From NCBI GenBank assembly GCA_017536105.1, contig JAFXRZ010000006.1:186001-250000 (forward strand): 64,000 nt of DNA, written 5' to 3'. The position numbers and the translations under genes were made by a program. The first letter of the stretch is position 1; each line of letters starts with the position of its first letter. Under the pieces are notes generated by a model. It saw nothing but the letters and a program-made list of their open reading frames with translations, ran no database searches and was not told where the DNA came from. Below, in pieces: positions 62,019 to 64,000 of the stretch. The DNA comes from Ruminococcus sp. (GTDB taxonomy: Bacteria > Bacillota_A > Clostridia > Oscillospirales > Ruminococcaceae).

Positions 62019-62516
62019 ATGGAAATGAAAAAGATCTCAAGAGAGATGAGTATTCTGATGAGCATTACCCTGAGCTTCTGCCTTTCCCTTTCGGGAACGC
62101 TTCTCTCCGGTCATTTCACTGTTCAAGGCTTTATTATAAGTCTTGCTGCAAGCACGGTGATAAGCCTGTTGATCGGGCTTTTTGTTCCGATGAAAAAAAT
62201 AGGAGACGGAGCTGTTTCAAAGCTCGGTATCAAACCTCGCAGCATCGGTGCAAGATGCGTTGAAAGCCTTATCTCCGACCTGATATACACGCCTGTTATC
62301 ACCCTTGCTATGATAGCCCTTGCATACGCAAATGCCAAGAGGAACGGTTCCGATATGCCCTTTTTACCGACGTTTTTGAAGTCTCTTGCTTCGAGCATGG
62401 TCATAGGCTTCGTGCTGATATTCATTTTTATGCCGCTGTATCTGAAACTTGTTTTAAAGAGACACGGCATCGGTCCGGGAGCCGGTGCTCCTCCCGAACA
62501 CAGAGGCGAAGAATAA
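62019..62516 (+). CDS. Small four-helix membrane protein with internal duplication, DUF2798-like
   Basis: The 165 residues show two similar halves, each with a pair of hydrophobic helices and a basic end (SILMSITLSFCLSLSG and later FLPTFLKSLASSMVIGF; both halves finish with K-rich turns). It resembles the DUF2798 type, which is an inference from pattern. The role is unknown. It has a separate promoter and terminator, and is thus a single-gene unit facing the SpoVB-type gene. GAAAGGAG is seven bases before the ATG. Confidence 0.65.
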   Translation: MEMKKISREMSILMSITLSFCLSLSGTLLSGHFTVQGFIISLAASTVISLLIGLFVPMKKIGDGAVSKLGIKPRSIGARCVESLISDLIYTPVITLAMIALAYANAKRNGSDMPFLPTFLKSLASSMVIGFVLIFIFMPLYLKLVLKRHGIGPGAGAPPEHRGEE

Positions 62517-62528
62517 TATACTGCATAC

Positions 62529-62564
62529 AACGGTGTTTCCGCATTTCGGGAAGCACCGTTTTTC
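62529..62564 (+). terminator. Terminator of small membrane gene
   Basis: Twelve paired bases with one wobble (62529-62540 with 62549-62560), an eight-base loop, and TTTTCAT following. Confidence 0.85.
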
Positions 62565-62612
62565 ATATCAAAAAAGCTGTCCGCATAAAGATTAGTGAAC
62601 GGGGGCAGCACT

Positions 62613-64000
62613 ATGAAAAAACAGGGATTTATACGCGGATCGGCGATACTTATGAGCATGATCGTTATAACAAAGACAGTCGGGATAATATACAAGATAC
62701 CGCTGACGAACCTGCTCGGCGGCGGAGGCATGGCCTATTATTCCGGGACATTTGCCATATTTGCGCCTGTATATGCTCTTTGGGTGTCCGGGATTACGCC
62801 TACAGTTGCCCGACTTACAGCCGACTGCATTATCTCCGAAAGATACACGGATGCTTTATGTCTCCGCAGGACAGCAAGGCTTATTTTCTTTGTTTTATCT
62901 GTTATACCAGCGGCTCTGCTGATACTTCTTTCGGGCGTGCTTTCAAAGCAGCTTTTAGGCGATCAAAGCGCTTATATCGCTGTAAGTCTGACAGCTCCGA
63001 TGCTCGTCATCTCAGCGTTGATCTCTGTCGAACGGGGCTTTTGCGAGGGTATGCAGGATATGCAGCCGACAGCACTGTCAGAGATACTTGAAGCTGTTTT
63101 CAAGGCGGTTTCGGGGATAGCTCTTGCTTTTTTCACGATGAGCTCTTGCAAAAATGAATACTTATCATCGGGAACTGTATTCGGAACTTCCTGCGCATCA
63201 AGTGAGCAAGCTGCAAGAGCAGCGCTTCCCTACACCGCAGCTGCGGCAGTTGCAGGACACGTTTTGGCTGCTTTTGTTTCGTATATTTTTGTTGCATATG
63301 CCGGAAGAAGAAAAAGCAGAGAATTGAAACGGATAAAAAGCCCGAAGGACAGAAAAACACGCCGGCATAGAACAGTCGCTGCCGAGCTTTTGTCTTTCTC
63401 TTTTCCTATCTCCGTTGCAGCTTCGATCAGCACGTTAAGCATTACTATCGACCTGATAACGATAACCAGAGGGATAAAAATTGCTGCAGCAAAGGGTTTT
63501 TCTGTCGATGGGATCACTGAAAATGAGCTGCCGGGCTTTGTTTACGGGTCCTATTCCGGCCTTGTGCTGATGCTTGCAGGGCTTGCACCCACATTCACGG
63601 CGATGCTGGGAAAAAGCTCGCTGCCTCTTCTTACAGCTGCGAAAAAACGCGGAAACAAAGAGCAGATGAAAAAGCTGCTTGAAGGCATATTCCTTGCCGC
63701 GAGTATCATTGCCTGCCCCTTTGCCGCAGCCATGGCAGCTTTGCCGAAAGAAACACTATGTTTTATTTTTTCGGGAAGGACAGCGGAGATAGCTGTTTCG
63801 ACCCTTCCGCTTGCGATATGCTCTGCCGGAGTTTTGTTTTCATCTTCCTGCCTCCCCTGTCTTTCGGTATTGCAAACCCTCCGGCAAAGGAAGGCTCCCA
63901 TCGTTATAATGACAGTTGGAGCAACTATAAGGCTTATACTCAATTTGACGCTTATATCCAAGCCGAGATTCAATATTTCGGGTGCTGCTTTATCCTATTC
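62613..64000 (+). CDS. SpoVB/MurJ-like polysaccharide flippase (cut by window edge)
   Basis: 462 residues are visible and the frame is open to the last base. At least ten hydrophobic helices occur, and MKKQGFIRGSAILMSM with ITKTVGIIYKIPLTNLLG at the start is the typical opening of SpoVB-type MATE-like flippases. The family moves lipid-linked sugars; SpoVB acts in spore cortex synthesis, while related MurJ handles lipid II. The ATG at 62613 has GGGGG upstream; a GTG six codons earlier is also in frame. The C-terminus lies beyond the window. Confidence 0.88.
   Translation, partial: MKKQGFIRGSAILMSMIVITKTVGIIYKIPLTNLLGGGGMAYYSGTFAIFAPVYALWVSGITPTVARLTADCIISERYTDALCLRRTARLIFFVLSVIPAALLILLSGVLSKQLLGDQSAYIAVSLTAPMLVISALISVERGFCEGMQDMQPTALSEILEAVFKAVSGIALAFFTMSSCKNEYLSSGTVFGTSCASSEQAARAALPYTAAAAVAGHVLAAFVSYIFVAYAGRRKSRELKRIKSPKDRKTRRHRTVAAELLSFSFPISVAASISTLSITIDLITITRGIKIAAAKGFSVDGITENELPGFVYGSYSGLVLMLAGLAPTFTAMLGKSSLPLLTAAKKRGNKEQMKKLLEGIFLAASIIACPFAAAMAALPKETLCFIFSGRTAEIAVSTLPLAICSAGVLFSSSCLPCLSVLQTLRQRKAPIVIMTVGATIRLILNLTLISKPRFNISGAALSY

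Noticed and set aside
1..64000. tRNA, rRNA, CRISPR arrays, insertion sequences or prophage
   Set aside because: No spaced direct repeats, transposase, integrase or phage structural genes and no RNA-gene signatures were seen.

Overview
The window looks like a chromosomal segment of an anaerobic, low-to-mid GC, Gram-positive clostridial bacterium, most likely a Ruminococcus-type member of the Oscillospiraceae. Three things point there: Firmicutes gene orders (yqfC-yqfD-phoH-ybeY-dgkA-era; yggS-sepF-ylmH-divIVA-ileS-lspA-rluD; dgt-dnaG-rpoD), sporulation-family genes (yqfC, yqfD, ylbJ, yunB, a SpoVB-type flippase), and a lipid-anchored family 5 glycoside hydrolase of the rumen cellulase kind. 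The genus is an inference. I see no rRNA, tRNA, CRISPR array, insertion sequence or prophage. Nearly all genes lie on the minus strand; the only plus-strand genes are ylbJ, a 71-residue Cys4 protein, an AlkD-like protein, a small membrane protein and the SpoVB-type gene.

Layout. 1-6037: era, dgkA, ybeY and phoH (minus, promoter at 2468-2496), then yqfD and yqfC reading away from plus-strand ylbJ, a Cys4 mini-protein with its own promoter and terminator, and yunB. 6107-17378: a split transketolase, a Cof-type phosphatase, rluD, lspA, ileS, and the division cluster divIVA, ylmH, sepF, yggS, with a HlyD-like gene and hfq. 17434-24914: a tRNA-modification and mismatch-repair run, miaB-ylbF-mutS-mutL-miaA, from a consensus promoter at 24979-25007. 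25116-28226: a single-gene AAA+ ATPase unit, then a small alarmone synthetase with a STAS-like protein, then a 306-base gap holding the strongest-looking promoter of the window with no clear gene behind it. 28227-33613: rrf2, rpoD, dnaG, dgt, yigZ and rpmE.

33787-49251 is a closely spaced minus-strand array: recJ, rel, a metallo-hydrolase, hemZ, an rRNA methyltransferase, a VOC protein, a CDP-alcohol phosphatidyltransferase, two small paralogous unknown proteins, a large hybrid histidine kinase, a TfoX-domain protein, an unknown protein, ligA and a UDG-superfamily glycosylase. 49399-50100 is a divergent AlkD-like gene. 50139-61735 carries an aminotransferase, an FtsX-type permease without an ATPase gene, an acidic-tailed membrane protein, ychF, a zinc-ribbon membrane protein, a heterodimeric ABC exporter with one degenerate ATP site, and the cellulase lipoprotein. 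62019-64000 has two plus-strand membrane proteins; the second runs off the window.

Most content is conserved housekeeping. The parts least explained by known biology are the paralog pair beside the 7TM hybrid kinase, the orphan + strand promoter near 28100, the stem covering the yunB ribosome-binding site, the orphan AAA+ ATPase and FtsX permease, the relQ/STAS-like pair and the exporter-cellulase neighbourhood. A window-wide pattern is that most recognisable promoters carry the extended -10 form TGnTATAAT. I do not see a clearly new defence or mobile system.
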